Origin: Mariprofundus sp. KV
Lineage (GTDB): Bacteria > Pseudomonadota > Zetaproteobacteria > Mariprofundales > Mariprofundaceae
Direction: 5' to 3'
Length of the DNA stretch: 64,000 nt
Assembly: GCF_013387475.1 (NCBI RefSeq)
Contig: NZ_VWNB01000013.1
Coordinates: 1-64,000 of the forward strand
Below are positions 33,242 to 43,422 of the stretch, one piece after another (position 1 is the stretch's first letter; every line of letters begins with the position of its first letter). Both the position numbers and the translations under genes were made by a program. Under the pieces are notes generated by a model. That model did no database searches. It had not been told where the DNA came from and worked only from the letters and a program-made list of their open reading frames with translations.

Positions 33242-33332
33242 AAGGCGCCCCTCCCAAGGTCAGTGAAGACTAATCCCTCTTCTTAAATGTTGCACTTGCG
33301 AAGTGGTTGCACCCCTCTATGCTGCGCCACCT

Positions 33333-35309
33333 ATGTCTAGCAATCAGCTTAATGATGAGCAGTATCGCGCCGTCCATCACCGTGGTGGGCCACTACTGGT
33401 TCTGGCCGGTGCAGGCTCGGGAAAAACACGTGTGATTACCGAGCGCATTGCCACGCTCGTTGAGCGCGATGTGCCTGAAGATGCCATTACTGCCGTAACC
33501 TTTACCAACAAAGCGGCCAAAGAGATGCGTGAGCGTCTGGCAGAGCGTCTGGGTAAAAAAGCGGAGAAGCTGCGCATCTGTACCTTCCATGCACTGGGGC
33601 TGGCGATTGTGCGTGAGCATGCCAAACTGCTCAATCGTCGTGCCAATGTCTCGGTATTTGCCGGAGCCGAACAGAAGTCGGCCCTTAAATCGGTACTCTC
33701 GGATATGAAGCTGCCAGCCGATGCCGATCAGGTGGATCGTCTGATCTCCCGTATCTCATCGCTGAAAAACGGGCTGATTGAGGCACACGATAACCAGCTC
33801 TCTGCGATTCGTGAACGCTATGATCTGTTGCTGGAGCGGATGAATGCGGTCGATTTTGATGATCTGATCGTTTTGCCGATTGCCCTGCTGGCTGAGGATG
33901 ATGAGGTGCGGGCACTGTGGCGCTCACGTGCCCGTCACTTTCTTGTTGATGAGTATCAGGACTCCTCGCGTGTGCAGTATGAGTGGGTACGTCTTCTGGT
34001 GCCTGAGAAGGGTAATCTGACGGTGGTGGGTGATGATGATCAGTCGATCTATGGCTGGCGCGGGGCGGAGGTGAAAAACCTCTTCCTGCTGGATCGCGAC
34101 TACCCGACACTCACGGTGATCAAGCTGGAGGAGAACTACCGCTCTACCGGCTCTATCCTTGAAGCCTCCAACTCGCTGATTGCCAAAAATTCCGAACGGC
34201 TGGGTAAAACATTGCGCTCCAATCTCGGTAAGGGCAAGCCGGTGCGTGTCTGGGAGTCCCCTAACCCTGAAGAGGAGGCGCAACGGGTAGCTACCGATAT
34301 CAAAGGTGCGCGTATGCGCGCTGATGATGGAGAGTGCGGCAGCAACTGGGATCACTTCTGTGTGCTCTATCGCGCCTCCTATCAGGCCAGAGAGATTGAG
34401 CTGGCCATGCGTCGGGAGAAGATTCCCTACCATATCACCGGCGGCCTCTCCTTTTTTGATCGTGCCGAGATTCAGGATCTGCTCGCTTATCTGCGTCTGA
34501 TCGCCAACTTTGATGATGATCTCGCTTTTATGCGCGCCATTGCCCGGCCTCGTCGTGGTATCGGTGATAAGGCGCTCGGTGAGCTTGGACAGTTCGCCAT
34601 GGCGCACAGCTGCTCGCTGCTGGAGGCGTGTCAGCACGAAGAGCTTGAGCATAAAAAGGCACATAGCCTGCATGAGTTTGGTGAGCTGATTGTCGCCCTG
34701 GAGTTTCAGTTTAAGCATGGTGAAGCTGATGAGGCCTTTGATGCTGCACTGGACATGACCCATCTTGAAGCGGCTATCCGGGCTGAAGCGGAGAGTGAGG
34801 AGAAGGCGGAGATGCGCATGGGCAACCTCATGGAGCTGCGCCGCTGGTGGATCATGCACGCGGAGAAGGGGGGCGATCTGGCCAGCTTCCTGCAGGATAT
34901 TTTCCTCATGGCCGATAAGAAGGATGATGATCCGACAGGTCAGGTGCGTCTGATGACCGTACACGGCTCCAAAGGGCTGGAGTTTGATCATGTCTATGTG
35001 GTTGGTGTCGAGGATGGCATGTTCCCGCATCAGAGTGCGCTGGAGGAGAATCGCATGGAGGAGGAGCGTCGCCTGATGTATGTGGCGATGACCCGAGCCC
35101 GCTATTATCTCACCCTCAGCTATACGCGCGTGCGCAAACGTTTCGGTCAGAAGGAGAAGTGTGCACCCTCTCCATTCCTCAAAGAGCCGGAGCAGTCAGT
35201 GATGCGCTGGGTGGATCGCGATACCAACACAGAAGAGGCCAGGGAAGAGGCCGAAGATTTCATGGCTGCGATGAAACGGAACCTCGAACGCATGCAGGCT
35301 GGAAAATAG
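33333..35309 (+). CDS. rep: ATP-dependent DNA helicase, UvrD/Rep family
   Basis: A 658-residue superfamily 1A 3-prime-to-5-prime helicase. Motifs: Q motif LNDEQYRAV, Walker A LVLAGAGSGKTRVITERIA, motif II VDEYQDSSRVQYEW, motif III VVGDDDQSIYGWRGAEVKN, LEENYRS, LMTVHGSKGLEFDHV and YVAMTRARYYL. The length is close to E. coli Rep (673). ATG at 33333 is taken; an in-frame GTG at 33303 is possible. Neither has a clear ribosome-binding site. Confidence 0.92.
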   Translation: MSSNQLNDEQYRAVHHRGGPLLVLAGAGSGKTRVITERIATLVERDVPEDAITAVTFTNKAAKEMRERLAERLGKKAEKLRICTFHALGLAIVREHAKLLNRRANVSVFAGAEQKSALKSVLSDMKLPADADQVDRLISRISSLKNGLIEAHDNQLSAIRERYDLLLERMNAVDFDDLIVLPIALLAEDDEVRALWRSRARHFLVDEYQDSSRVQYEWVRLLVPEKGNLTVVGDDDQSIYGWRGAEVKNLFLLDRDYPTLTVIKLEENYRSTGSILEASNSLIAKNSERLGKTLRSNLGKGKPVRVWESPNPEEEAQRVATDIKGARMRADDGECGSNWDHFCVLYRASYQAREIELAMRREKIPYHITGGLSFFDRAEIQDLLAYLRLIANFDDDLAFMRAIARPRRGIGDKALGELGQFAMAHSCSLLEACQHEELEHKKAHSLHEFGELIVALEFQFKHGEADEAFDAALDMTHLEAAIRAEAESEEKAEMRMGNLMELRRWWIMHAEKGGDLASFLQDIFLMADKKDDDPTGQVRLMTVHGSKGLEFDHVYVVGVEDGMFPHQSALEENRMEEERRLMYVAMTRARYYLTLSYTRVRKRFGQKEKCAPSPFLKEPEQSVMRWVDRDTNTEEAREEAEDFMAAMKRNLERMQAGK

Positions 35310-35470
35310 AACCCTCTTGTATGAGAAGAGGCTTGCTGCAAATATCCTGATGGTACAAAAGAAGGCCTCAATAACTGCTGTATATGCACAGTGGCTGACA
35401 GCAATTTAGCTACATGCAAAATCCACTTTTTTCGTTTAACCTGTTGCGTGGTTTATGGCAGGAGGCGGGT

Positions 35471-38400
35471 ATGGCGGAGAAGCATAAGGTGACCATCGAG
35501 GGTAATGAGGCGGCGGCCTACATTGCCCACCGTACCAACGAGGTGATCGCCATCTATCCGATCACTCCCTCATCTGGCATGGGTGAGATGAGTGATGCAT
35601 GGTCCAATCAGGGGCGCAAGAATCTCTGGGGCGCAGTGCCTGAAGTGATTGAAATGCAGAGTGAGGCTGGTGCTGCAGGCACGGTGCACGGCTCACTACA
35701 GTCCGGTGCGTTGACCACCACCTTTACCTCATCACAGGGTCTGCTGCTGATGATTCCCAATATGTACAAAATTGCCGGAGAGCTGACCAGTGCGGTATTT
35801 CATGTGGCGGCGCGCTCCATTGCTGCGCAGGCACTCTCGATCTTCGGAGATCACTCCGATGTGATGGCAGTGCGCCAGACCGGATTTGCCATGCTCTCAT
35901 CGAATTCGGTGCAGGAGGTGATGGATTTCGCGCTGATTACCCAGTCGGTAACCCTCAAAGCGCGTATTCCTGTGGTTCACTTTTTTGATGGTTTCCGTAC
36001 CTCGCATGAGGTCAATGAGGCGATTGTGCCATCCGATGATGTCTTGCATGCCATGCTTCCCGACGCACTGATCCGCGCCCATCGCAAGCGTGCCCTGACC
36101 CCGGATGCGCCGGTACTGCGCGGCAGCAGTCAGAATCCCGATCTCTATTTTCAGGGCCGTGAATCGGTGAACCCTTTTTATGAGGCGATGCCCGCGATTG
36201 TACAGGCCTGTTTCGATCAGTTTGCCGAATTGACCGGCAGGCAGTATCACCTGTTTGAGTATCACGGTGCAGATGATGCCGAGTCGATTGTGATGCTGAT
36301 GGGATCAGGCGCAGAGGCGGCGAAAGAGACGGTGGAAGATCTGCTCAACCGTGGTGAGAAGGTAGGGGTGCTCAAGGTGCGCCTGTATAGACCACTCTCT
36401 GCAAGAGACCTGATTGCAGCGATACCTGCCAGTGTGAAGAGGATCGCTGTGCTGGATCGCACCAAGGAACCGGGTTCCGATGGCGAACCGCTGTATAAGG
36501 ATGTGGTGACCGCACTGGCTGAATATGTGGGCTGTGGCGGAGATCGCTTTGCCTCCATGCCGCGCATCATCGGTGGCCGCTACGGTCTCTCCTCCAAAGA
36601 GTTTACACCGGGTATGATCAAAGCGATATTCGATGAGCTGACGAAAGCGTCCCCGAAGAATCATTTTACCATCGGTATCCATGATGATCTCAGCCACACC
36701 AGTCTGGAGTGGCGTGAGATGACGTTATCTGCCAATGCCAATGTCACCCGCTGCATGTTCTACGGACTGGGTTCCGACGGCACGGTTTCAGCCAATAAAA
36801 ACTCGATCAAGATCATCGGGGAGGGCACCGACCTGCATGCGCAGGGCTTTTTCGTCTACGACTCCAAGAAGGCGGGGGCGGTGACCATCTCACATCTGCG
36901 TTTCGGACCTGATCCGATCCACTCCACCTATCTGATCGGGAAAGATGAGGCGCACTTTATCGCCTGCCATCAGCCGCTGTTTCTTGAACGCTACGATATG
37001 CTGGCCCATGCCGCAGAGGGGGCTGTCTTCCTGCTCAACTCGCCACATGCAGTCGATGCCGTGTGGCATGATCTGACCGAGAAGATGCAGCAGCAGATTA
37101 TTGATAAAAAGCTGCAGTTTTACGTTATCGATGCATATAAAGTGGCCAGTGAATCGGGTATGGGGCGTCGTATCAATACTGTGATGCAGACCTGCTTTTT
37201 CGCCATCTCCGGTGTATTGGAGAAAGATGAAGCGATTGCCAAGATTAAGGAGGCGGTCGAGAAAACCTACGGGCGTAAGGGTGCGAAGATTGTTGAGCGT
37301 AACTTTGCTGCGATCGATTCAGCACTGGCTCATCTGCACCGGGTTGAGGTGCCATCGCTAGTGACAAGTGAATCGGTCATGCAGCCGCCTGTTGCCGATC
37401 ATGTTCCCCGTTTCGTCAAAAACATTACCGGTGAAATTATTGCCGGACGCGGTGACGCTATCCCGGTCAGCTATATGCCCAACGATGGCACATGGCCACT
37501 GGGAACGGCAGCCTATGAGAAACGCAATCTGGCACTGGAGATTCCGGTCTGGGATGAGGATATCTGTATCCACTGCGGCAAATGCCCGTTTGTATGCCCG
37601 CATGCGGCGATCCGATCCAAGGTGTTCAGCGAAGATGCCGTAACTGATGCCCCTGCGAGCTTTAAACATGTAGCGGTGAAAGGGCGCGAGTTTGAAGCGG
37701 GCAGTCGTATCTCCTATCAGGTTGCCCCTGAGGACTGTACCGGTTGCGGTCTCTGCGTGGAGATCTGCCCGGTCAGGGATAAGAGTAATGCCAGCCACAA
37801 GGCGCTGAATATGGCAGCACAACCACCGCTGAGGGCACAGGAGCGAGAGAACTGGAATTACTTCCTCGCACTGCCTGAATATGACCGTGAACAGATTCGC
37901 TGGAACGGCATGAAGGGAGCGATGCTGGCCCAGCCGCTGTTTGAGTTCTCCGGTGCCTGTGTAGGCTGTGGTGAGACACCCTACATCAAACTGGCCACCC
38001 AGCTGTTTGGAGATCGTATGGTGATCGCCAATGCTACCGGCTGCTCATCGATCTATGGTGGTAATCTGCCAACCACACCCTATACCACCAATGCGGAGGG
38101 AAGGGGGCCTGCATGGTCCAACTCCCTGTTTGAGGATAATGCCGAGTTCGGGCTGGGTATGCGACTGGCCATTGATGCCCATCGTGATTATGCCCTGCAG
38201 CTGCTCAGGGAGCCTGAACTGAAGCTCGACGCTGAGCTTATCACAGCCCTAGCTCAGGCCGATCAGTCTGATGAGCCGGGACTCCATGAACAGCGTCGCC
38301 GCGTTGTGCTGCTGAAAGAGCAGTTGGCAGCCATCGATGGCGAGATGGCGCGCAATCTCGAATCGCTGGCCGATTATCTGGTCAAAAAGAGTGTCTGGAC

Positions 38401-39064
38401 AATTGGTGGTGACGGCTGGGCTTACGATATCGGTTTTGGCGGTCTGGATCATCTCATGGCCAGCGGTCGCAATGTGAATATCCTCGTGCTTGATACCGAG
38501 GTCTACTCCAACACCGGTGGCCAGATGTCCAAATCGACACCGATTGGTGCGGTGGCCAAGTTTGCTGCTGGCGGAAAACCGGTACCCAAAAAGGACCTTT
38601 CGATGATCGCTATGGCTTATGAACATGTCTATGTCGGCCATGTCGCATTCGGTGCCAGGGATCTGCAGACATTGAAAACCTTTATGGAGGCGGAAGCCTA
38701 TGATGGCCCGTCACTGATTATCGCCTACAGCCCCTGTATTGCCCACGGTGTTGATCTCTCGCATAACATCAGGCAGCAGGAGTTGGCAGTGAATAGCGGG
38801 CACATGAACCTGCTGCGTTATGACCCGCGTCGGGTGGCTGAAGGTAAAAATCCGCTGCAGCTTGATTCCAAAAAACCATCGATCCCCTACAGGGATTTCG
38901 CCCAGACCGAAGCACGCTTCTCAATGCTTTGGCGTACCCATCCTGAAGCGGCTGATGAGTTGATGAAACGGGCACAGGCCGGGGTGCTGGAGCGATTCCA
39001 TCACTATGAACAGCTGGCCAGCCTCTCATTTGCAGAGACTGAGAGCGAAGGAGAGAAGTCATGA
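35471..39064 (+). CDS. nifJ: Pyruvate:ferredoxin/flavodoxin oxidoreductase, single-chain
   Basis: A 1197-residue homodimeric-type enzyme that converts pyruvate and CoA to acetyl-CoA and CO2 with reduction of ferredoxin (or the reverse). Domains in order: pyrimidine-binding domain (EGNEAAAYIAHRTNEVIAIYPITPSSGMGE), CoA-binding region, a two-[4Fe-4S] ferredoxin domain (CIHCGKCPFVCP; CTGCGLCVEICP) and the C-terminal TPP domain (GACVGCGETPYIKL; GDGWAYDIGFGGLDH). ATG at 35471 has GGAGG 5 bases upstream; the frame is open to 35414. The oxygen-sensitive chemistry fits microaerobic life. It overlaps the next gene by 4 bases. Confidence 0.96.
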   Translation: MAEKHKVTIEGNEAAAYIAHRTNEVIAIYPITPSSGMGEMSDAWSNQGRKNLWGAVPEVIEMQSEAGAAGTVHGSLQSGALTTTFTSSQGLLLMIPNMYKIAGELTSAVFHVAARSIAAQALSIFGDHSDVMAVRQTGFAMLSSNSVQEVMDFALITQSVTLKARIPVVHFFDGFRTSHEVNEAIVPSDDVLHAMLPDALIRAHRKRALTPDAPVLRGSSQNPDLYFQGRESVNPFYEAMPAIVQACFDQFAELTGRQYHLFEYHGADDAESIVMLMGSGAEAAKETVEDLLNRGEKVGVLKVRLYRPLSARDLIAAIPASVKRIAVLDRTKEPGSDGEPLYKDVVTALAEYVGCGGDRFASMPRIIGGRYGLSSKEFTPGMIKAIFDELTKASPKNHFTIGIHDDLSHTSLEWREMTLSANANVTRCMFYGLGSDGTVSANKNSIKIIGEGTDLHAQGFFVYDSKKAGAVTISHLRFGPDPIHSTYLIGKDEAHFIACHQPLFLERYDMLAHAAEGAVFLLNSPHAVDAVWHDLTEKMQQQIIDKKLQFYVIDAYKVASESGMGRRINTVMQTCFFAISGVLEKDEAIAKIKEAVEKTYGRKGAKIVERNFAAIDSALAHLHRVEVPSLVTSESVMQPPVADHVPRFVKNITGEIIAGRGDAIPVSYMPNDGTWPLGTAAYEKRNLALEIPVWDEDICIHCGKCPFVCPHAAIRSKVFSEDAVTDAPASFKHVAVKGREFEAGSRISYQVAPEDCTGCGLCVEICPVRDKSNASHKALNMAAQPPLRAQERENWNYFLALPEYDREQIRWNGMKGAMLAQPLFEFSGACVGCGETPYIKLATQLFGDRMVIANATGCSSIYGGNLPTTPYTTNAEGRGPAWSNSLFEDNAEFGLGMRLAIDAHRDYALQLLREPELKLDAELITALAQADQSDEPGLHEQRRRVVLLKEQLAAIDGEMARNLESLADYLVKKSVWTIGGDGWAYDIGFGGLDHLMASGRNVNILVLDTEVYSNTGGQMSKSTPIGAVAKFAAGGKPVPKKDLSMIAMAYEHVYVGHVAFGARDLQTLKTFMEAEAYDGPSLIIAYSPCIAHGVDLSHNIRQQELAVNSGHMNLLRYDPRRVAEGKNPLQLDSKKPSIPYRDFAQTEARFSMLWRTHPEAADELMKRAQAGVLERFHHYEQLASLSFAETESEGEKS

Positions 39065-40074
39065 CTGATCTATCGACCACTTACCTGGGTATGAAGCTAA
39101 AAAACCCGCTGGTACCCTCTGCATCGCCTCTGGCACGTGATCCGGACGCTGCCAAACGTCTCGAAGATGCCGGAGCTGCAGCCATTGTCATGAATTCGCT
39201 ATTTGAGGAGGAGGTGACTGCCGATGAGGAGCGGCTGGATCATCTGATGCATCATCAGGATATCGGCCATTTTGAAGCTTCCAGCTACCTGCCTGCCGGG
39301 GATAGTTATAAAACCCATCTGGAAAGTTATCTGGAGCAGCTGGAGGGGTTAAAAGCTGCACTGGAAATTCCGGTGATTGCCAGCCTTAACGGCACCACCC
39401 CCAGCGGCTGGACTGCTCATGCCAAGCAGCTGCAGCAGGCAGGCGCCGATGCGCTGGAGCTCAATGTCTATTACATGCCTGCCGATATGACGCAGTGGGC
39501 TGATGCGGTAGAGAGCCGTTATGTAAATATTCTCACTGAGGTGAAGAAGCAGGTTGATATTCCGGTGATCATGAAACTCTCATCGCAGTTCAGCTCGGTC
39601 GGTAATTTCGTCAAAAAACTTGAGGCGGCGGGTGCTGATGGTGTATCACTCTTCAACCGCTACTATCTGCCCGATATCGATCTTGAAACACTGGCTGTAA
39701 CCCCGAGCCTGAAACTCTCAAGCTCAGTCGAATCACGCCTCTCCATGCGCTGGATCGCCATGCTCTACGGGCGCGTGAACATGACACTTGCCGCCACCAG
39801 CGGTGTACACACAGCAGATGATGCCATCAAGTTGCTGCTGGCCGGAGCTGATGTGACACACATGTGCTCAGCCCTGCTGCATCACGGCCCCGAATATCTC
39901 GCTGAGGTGCTCGAGGGGATCGAGCAGTGGATGCAGGAGAAGGAGTACGCCTCCATCTCCCAGCTTAAGGGGAGTGTCAGCCATGCCAAAGCCACCGACC
40001 CGGCAGCCTTTGAGCGCTCCAACTATATCAAGGCTCTTAACAGCTTTGATTCACCAGACAGCGTCTGGCGCTAG
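39061..40074 (+). CDS. Dihydroorotate-dehydrogenase-like flavoprotein
   Basis: A 337-residue FMN TIM-barrel of the DHOD-like family. It shows TTYLGMKLKNPLVPSASPLARD, PVIASLNGTTPSGW, ALELNVYYMPADM, PVIMKLSSQFSS, GADGVSLFNRYYLPDIDLE and GVHTADDAIKLLLAGADVTHMCSALLHHG. It overlaps nifJ in ATGA and is probably co-translated with it. The same pairing is seen with nifJ in other bacteria, so a role in electron transfer around the oxidoreductase is more likely than pyrimidine synthesis (inference). Confidence 0.87.
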   Translation: MTDLSTTYLGMKLKNPLVPSASPLARDPDAAKRLEDAGAAAIVMNSLFEEEVTADEERLDHLMHHQDIGHFEASSYLPAGDSYKTHLESYLEQLEGLKAALEIPVIASLNGTTPSGWTAHAKQLQQAGADALELNVYYMPADMTQWADAVESRYVNILTEVKKQVDIPVIMKLSSQFSSVGNFVKKLEAAGADGVSLFNRYYLPDIDLETLAVTPSLKLSSSVESRLSMRWIAMLYGRVNMTLAATSGVHTADDAIKLLLAGADVTHMCSALLHHGPEYLAEVLEGIEQWMQEKEYASISQLKGSVSHAKATDPAAFERSNYIKALNSFDSPDSVWR

Positions 40075-40145
40075 GCCTGGCCTGCACAATGATCGGATAG
40101 CCTAAGAGCGCTCACAATGGCTGGAAGCAACCGTTCGAGTTGTCT

Positions 40146-41654
40146 CTAAATATGGCGCAGCTGGCGTTTGTTGTGGGCGGAGAGAACCTGCTTGGATTTT
40201 GGGGTGTCCTGACGGTAGGGCTTGAGGAAGTTGGGCATATTGCGGCCCTCGATCTTCATCAAATCACCGATCAACAGGGCGGCCAGCGCTCTGGCATCGT
40301 GACCTTTTACCTCGGTTAAATAACGGAACAGCAGCAGGGCAAGGCGATCAAGGGATATCTTCCATGTTGAGGCGGTTTCACCATAGACCCAGACTGAGAA
40401 GGCGTAGAACCCCTCGAATACTCTGCCCTCAGGCCAGAGCAGCGGCAGACTCTGTTTGAAGTTGCCACTGTTGTAATAGAGATCCCAGAAACGGGCGAAG
40501 CGTTTCATGCACTGGATGTCATCAAAACCAAGCTCGTTGTTCTTGAGGATGTCGTAGGGTGGACGGTCACTGTAGACCATACCGAATTGCTCATCGTGGC
40601 GGTCAAGGGTGGTGCCTGAGAGCTTTTTCAGAATACCGATCTGAATCTCGGAGTGGGTCATGGCAGATAGCTGATCGAGATTATTGCCGAAACTCTGCAG
40701 CGATTCGCCGGGCAGTCCGACAATCAGATCCAGATGCATATGGGCACTGGTCTCTGTTTCGAGAAAGCGGATATTCTCTGCGATCTTCTCCAGCTTGAGA
40801 TTGCGCCTGATATTACACGCCACTTCCGGGTTGAGTGTCTGGATACCGATCTCCAGCTGTAGTGAGGCAGGCGGAAAGAGTTTGATTCGCTCGCGTACGC
40901 TGTCAGGAAAATGGTCGGGAATCACCTCGAAATGGACAAAGTAGGGGGGCTGTTTGGCAAGGAAGAAATCGAGCAGACGGTTGGCAACATCTACATTCAG
41001 GTTGAAGGTGCGGTCAATGAATTTAAAACTACGAACACCGCGCGCCCAGAGCAGTTCAAACTCATCGAGCAGTCTGTCGAGAAAGATCGGGCGCACCTTT
41101 TTATCAATCGATGAGAGACAGAACTCACAGAGGAAGGGGCAGCCGCGCGATGCCTCGACATAGATATAGCGATTGGCCACATCCTCATCACTGTAGTAGC
41201 GGTAAGGCAGTTCGATTGCATCGAGGTTCACCGGCACGGCTTTGATAATGCGCTCAGCAGGCAGATCACCACTCAGGATGCTATTACAGAGTTCAGCAAA
41301 GGCGAGATCACCTTCGCCCTGTATAATAAAATCGGCTGCATCAAAATTGACGCGCAACGGGCTGTAACTCACCTCCGGGCCACCAAGCACGACGATGGTT
41401 TCAGGCGATACCTTTTTGATTGTCTCCAGCAGTTCACGGCATGGGTCTGCGTTCCAGATGTAGACGCCGATGCCGATGATGGCGGGGTTATCTTTGAGCA
41501 ACTTTTCAGCTACATCCTGCACATTGTCATTGATGACAAACTCTTTGATGGTCGCACGGTCTTGCAGATCACCAAGGTTGGCGAAGAGATAGCGCAGGCC
41601 GATGGCGCTATGGGTATAGCGGGCATTGAGTGTGGTCAGGATAATATCGGGCAT
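40146..41654 (-). CDS. B12-binding-domain radical SAM protein (DUF4080 type)
   Basis: A 502-residue protein. Residues about 1-130 form a cobalamin-binding-like Rossmann domain (DIILTTLNARYTHSAIGLRYL; IIGIGVYIWNADPCRELLETIKKV; VLGGPEVSYSP). The radical SAM core holds the cluster motif C-x3-C-x2-C in ASRGCPFLCEFCLSS, with HMHLDLIVGLPGES later. The C-terminal 150 residues match the DUF4080 extension (FWDLYYNSGNFKQSL). The substrate is unknown. It lies downstream of the phosphohexomutase at 41847, on the same strand. Confidence 0.87.
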   Translation of the reverse strand: MPDIILTTLNARYTHSAIGLRYLFANLGDLQDRATIKEFVINDNVQDVAEKLLKDNPAIIGIGVYIWNADPCRELLETIKKVSPETIVVLGGPEVSYSPLRVNFDAADFIIQGEGDLAFAELCNSILSGDLPAERIIKAVPVNLDAIELPYRYYSDEDVANRYIYVEASRGCPFLCEFCLSSIDKKVRPIFLDRLLDEFELLWARGVRSFKFIDRTFNLNVDVANRLLDFFLAKQPPYFVHFEVIPDHFPDSVRERIKLFPPASLQLEIGIQTLNPEVACNIRRNLKLEKIAENIRFLETETSAHMHLDLIVGLPGESLQSFGNNLDQLSAMTHSEIQIGILKKLSGTTLDRHDEQFGMVYSDRPPYDILKNNELGFDDIQCMKRFARFWDLYYNSGNFKQSLPLLWPEGRVFEGFYAFSVWVYGETASTWKISLDRLALLLFRYLTEVKGHDARALAALLIGDLMKIEGRNMPNFLKPYRQDTPKSKQVLSAHNKRQLRHI

Positions 41655-41681
41655 GGTGGAACTCTATCGATTGCATGAGCC

Positions 41682-41701
41682 GTGGGCCATGGAAGGCCCA
41701 C
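41682..41701. other. Stem-loop between radical SAM gene and mutase gene
   Basis: GTGGGCC at 41682-41688 pairs with GGCCCAC at 41695-41701, with loop ATGGAA. It lies 28 bases upstream of the radical SAM start on the minus strand, so it is in that gene's leader or promoter region. Confidence 0.4.
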
Positions 41702-41773
41702 CACAATTCCGCAGGAGAGCGAAACTGGAGATGCTTCAGCAGTGCAAGATTGTTATCCTGAAATTTTGTGAAA

Positions 41774-41803
41774 GCACAGGTAAAATCACACGTTTACCTG
41801 TGC
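41774..41803 (-). terminator. Terminator-like hairpin after the second phosphohexomutase
   Basis: An 11-bp perfect stem, GCACAGGTAAA at 41774-41784 with TTTACCTGTGC at 41793-41803, loop of 8. On the minus strand it lies 43 bases after the stop of the mutase gene and is followed by a weak U-rich stretch. Confidence 0.55.
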
Positions 41804-41846
41804 GTTCAAAGAAAAGTGCATGGAACCATTTTTCGGATGTGAGCAA

Positions 41847-43349
41847 TCATTCGCGCCAGCTTTCGAGGATCTTAAGACAGGTCTTGTTCATCTCGGCAGC
41901 CCGCTCTTCAGAGTCGGCTTCATTGTAACAGCGCAGTTCCGGTGCATTACCGGAGGGGCGCAGATGAGCCACTTCGCCACTACTGAAGGTGATACGCACA
42001 CCATCGGTATTATCGATGGCAGTGACATCGCCGAACAGATCGCCAAGGATCGCTTCGGCTTCACGCCTGTTCCTGTCGTGATTTGCACCGGTTAATGGTT
42101 TGAGCCGTTGCTGGCTGAGTTCAGTCGGGAAGTTTTTCAGACGATCAGAGCTGGTGAAACGCTGTGGCAGCTGTTTTAAAAGGTCAGAGATAGAACCATT
42201 AAATGATTTTGCCAGCATCAGAATGGCAAGCGGTACAATAACCGCATCACGGGTAGGCAGGGCAGAGAGCGTTCTGCCATCAAGCGTAATATCACTGGCG
42301 GTAAGGAAACCGCCATTGGCTTCATAACCGACAACATTTTCACTGCCGCTGGCAACAAGTTCATCCATCGCAGCAATGACAAACGGGGAGCCGATGCGGG
42401 TGCGTTCAATCCGCTCGAACCAGCCACTTTTCTCGACAGCGCTGTTGCATGATACCGGTGTTGCCACGCATCTGGCACCGAGATAGTGGGCACAGAGAAT
42501 ACCCGCCACATCACCGCGCAACCACTCACCACTCTCATCCGAGACCAGAGGGCGGTCACCATCACCATCGGCAGAGACTATGCAGTCCAGCTTATGCTCC
42601 CGGGACCACTGCAGTGCGAGTGCCACATCTTCAGGGCGTATCGCTTCAGTATCGACAGGGATAAATCTGTCCGAGCGGTTCAGGCGCACCACCTCTGCCC
42701 CCAAGCCCTCAATGACCTCAGCAAGAATATCGCGGGCTACGCTGGAGTGTTCGTAAACACCTATTTTATATCCATCAAGAGCATTGGCCGGGAAAAAGTT
42801 CAGGTAGCGCTGCACATAGTCGCGGCAGGCATCCGGTTGCTCGCCGGGCAGGGAGGCAAGCCGTGCATTGCCGTGTGCATCAAATAGTCCCTCTGCAATT
42901 TCAACTTCGCGGTTGCACATCGCCTGTTCATCCTCTTTGAGGATCTCACCGGCAGGTTTATAAAATTTAATGCCGTTGCGATCATCCGGAATGTGACTGC
43001 CGGTGACCATAATGCTGGCCTGCTTCAGCTTCATTGCATAACAGGCAACAGCAGGCGTGGGGATAAAACCACAGTTGACCGGCTCGCAACCGACAGCAGC
43101 AACAGCCTTGGCCACAGCCGCCATGATGCGCGGAGAACTTGGCCTGAAATCACCGGCAATGGCGACCTTATCAGCCGTTGTGATCTGCTCGCTTTCAAGC
43201 AGGTACTGCAGGAAAGCCAGCGTGTAGGCGTAACAGACCCGGTCGGTCATATCATCAGCCAGACCACGGGCACCGCTGGTGCCGAACTTCACACCACTGC
43301 TCTCCATCAGTGCTGATATTTGGATGATCTCTTTGCCCGTCTCACTCAT
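41847..43349 (-). CDS. Phosphohexomutase (phosphomannomutase type, second class)
   Basis: A 500-residue alpha-D-phosphohexomutase distinct from the one at 31880. It has SGVKFGTSGARGL at the N-terminus, catalytic loop SIMVTGSHIPDDRNGIKFYK (GSHIP in place of the usual ASHNP), metal loop VSADGDGDRPLV, GYEANGGFL and LRPSGNAPELRCY. The serine of the GSH loop is kept, so it is probably active. GSHIP forms occur in surface-polysaccharide phosphomannomutases. ATG at 43349 with AGGAG upstream is preferred to the longer frame. Confidence 0.88.
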   Translation of the reverse strand: MSETGKEIIQISALMESSGVKFGTSGARGLADDMTDRVCYAYTLAFLQYLLESEQITTADKVAIAGDFRPSSPRIMAAVAKAVAAVGCEPVNCGFIPTPAVACYAMKLKQASIMVTGSHIPDDRNGIKFYKPAGEILKEDEQAMCNREVEIAEGLFDAHGNARLASLPGEQPDACRDYVQRYLNFFPANALDGYKIGVYEHSSVARDILAEVIEGLGAEVVRLNRSDRFIPVDTEAIRPEDVALALQWSREHKLDCIVSADGDGDRPLVSDESGEWLRGDVAGILCAHYLGARCVATPVSCNSAVEKSGWFERIERTRIGSPFVIAAMDELVASGSENVVGYEANGGFLTASDITLDGRTLSALPTRDAVIVPLAILMLAKSFNGSISDLLKQLPQRFTSSDRLKNFPTELSQQRLKPLTGANHDRNRREAEAILGDLFGDVTAIDNTDGVRITFSSGEVAHLRPSGNAPELRCYNEADSEERAAEMNKTCLKILESWRE

Positions 43350-43422
43350 AGCTGTTCGCTCCTGATGTCGCCGAAAATAGGTTTGCGAGTATAGGCGTTC
43401 AGTTTCTGTTTTTACAGCAGGG

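Noticed and set aside
33924-35030. 368-residue open frame on the minus strand
   Set aside because: Antisense shadow of the Rep helicase gene; the helicase motifs fix the coding strand.
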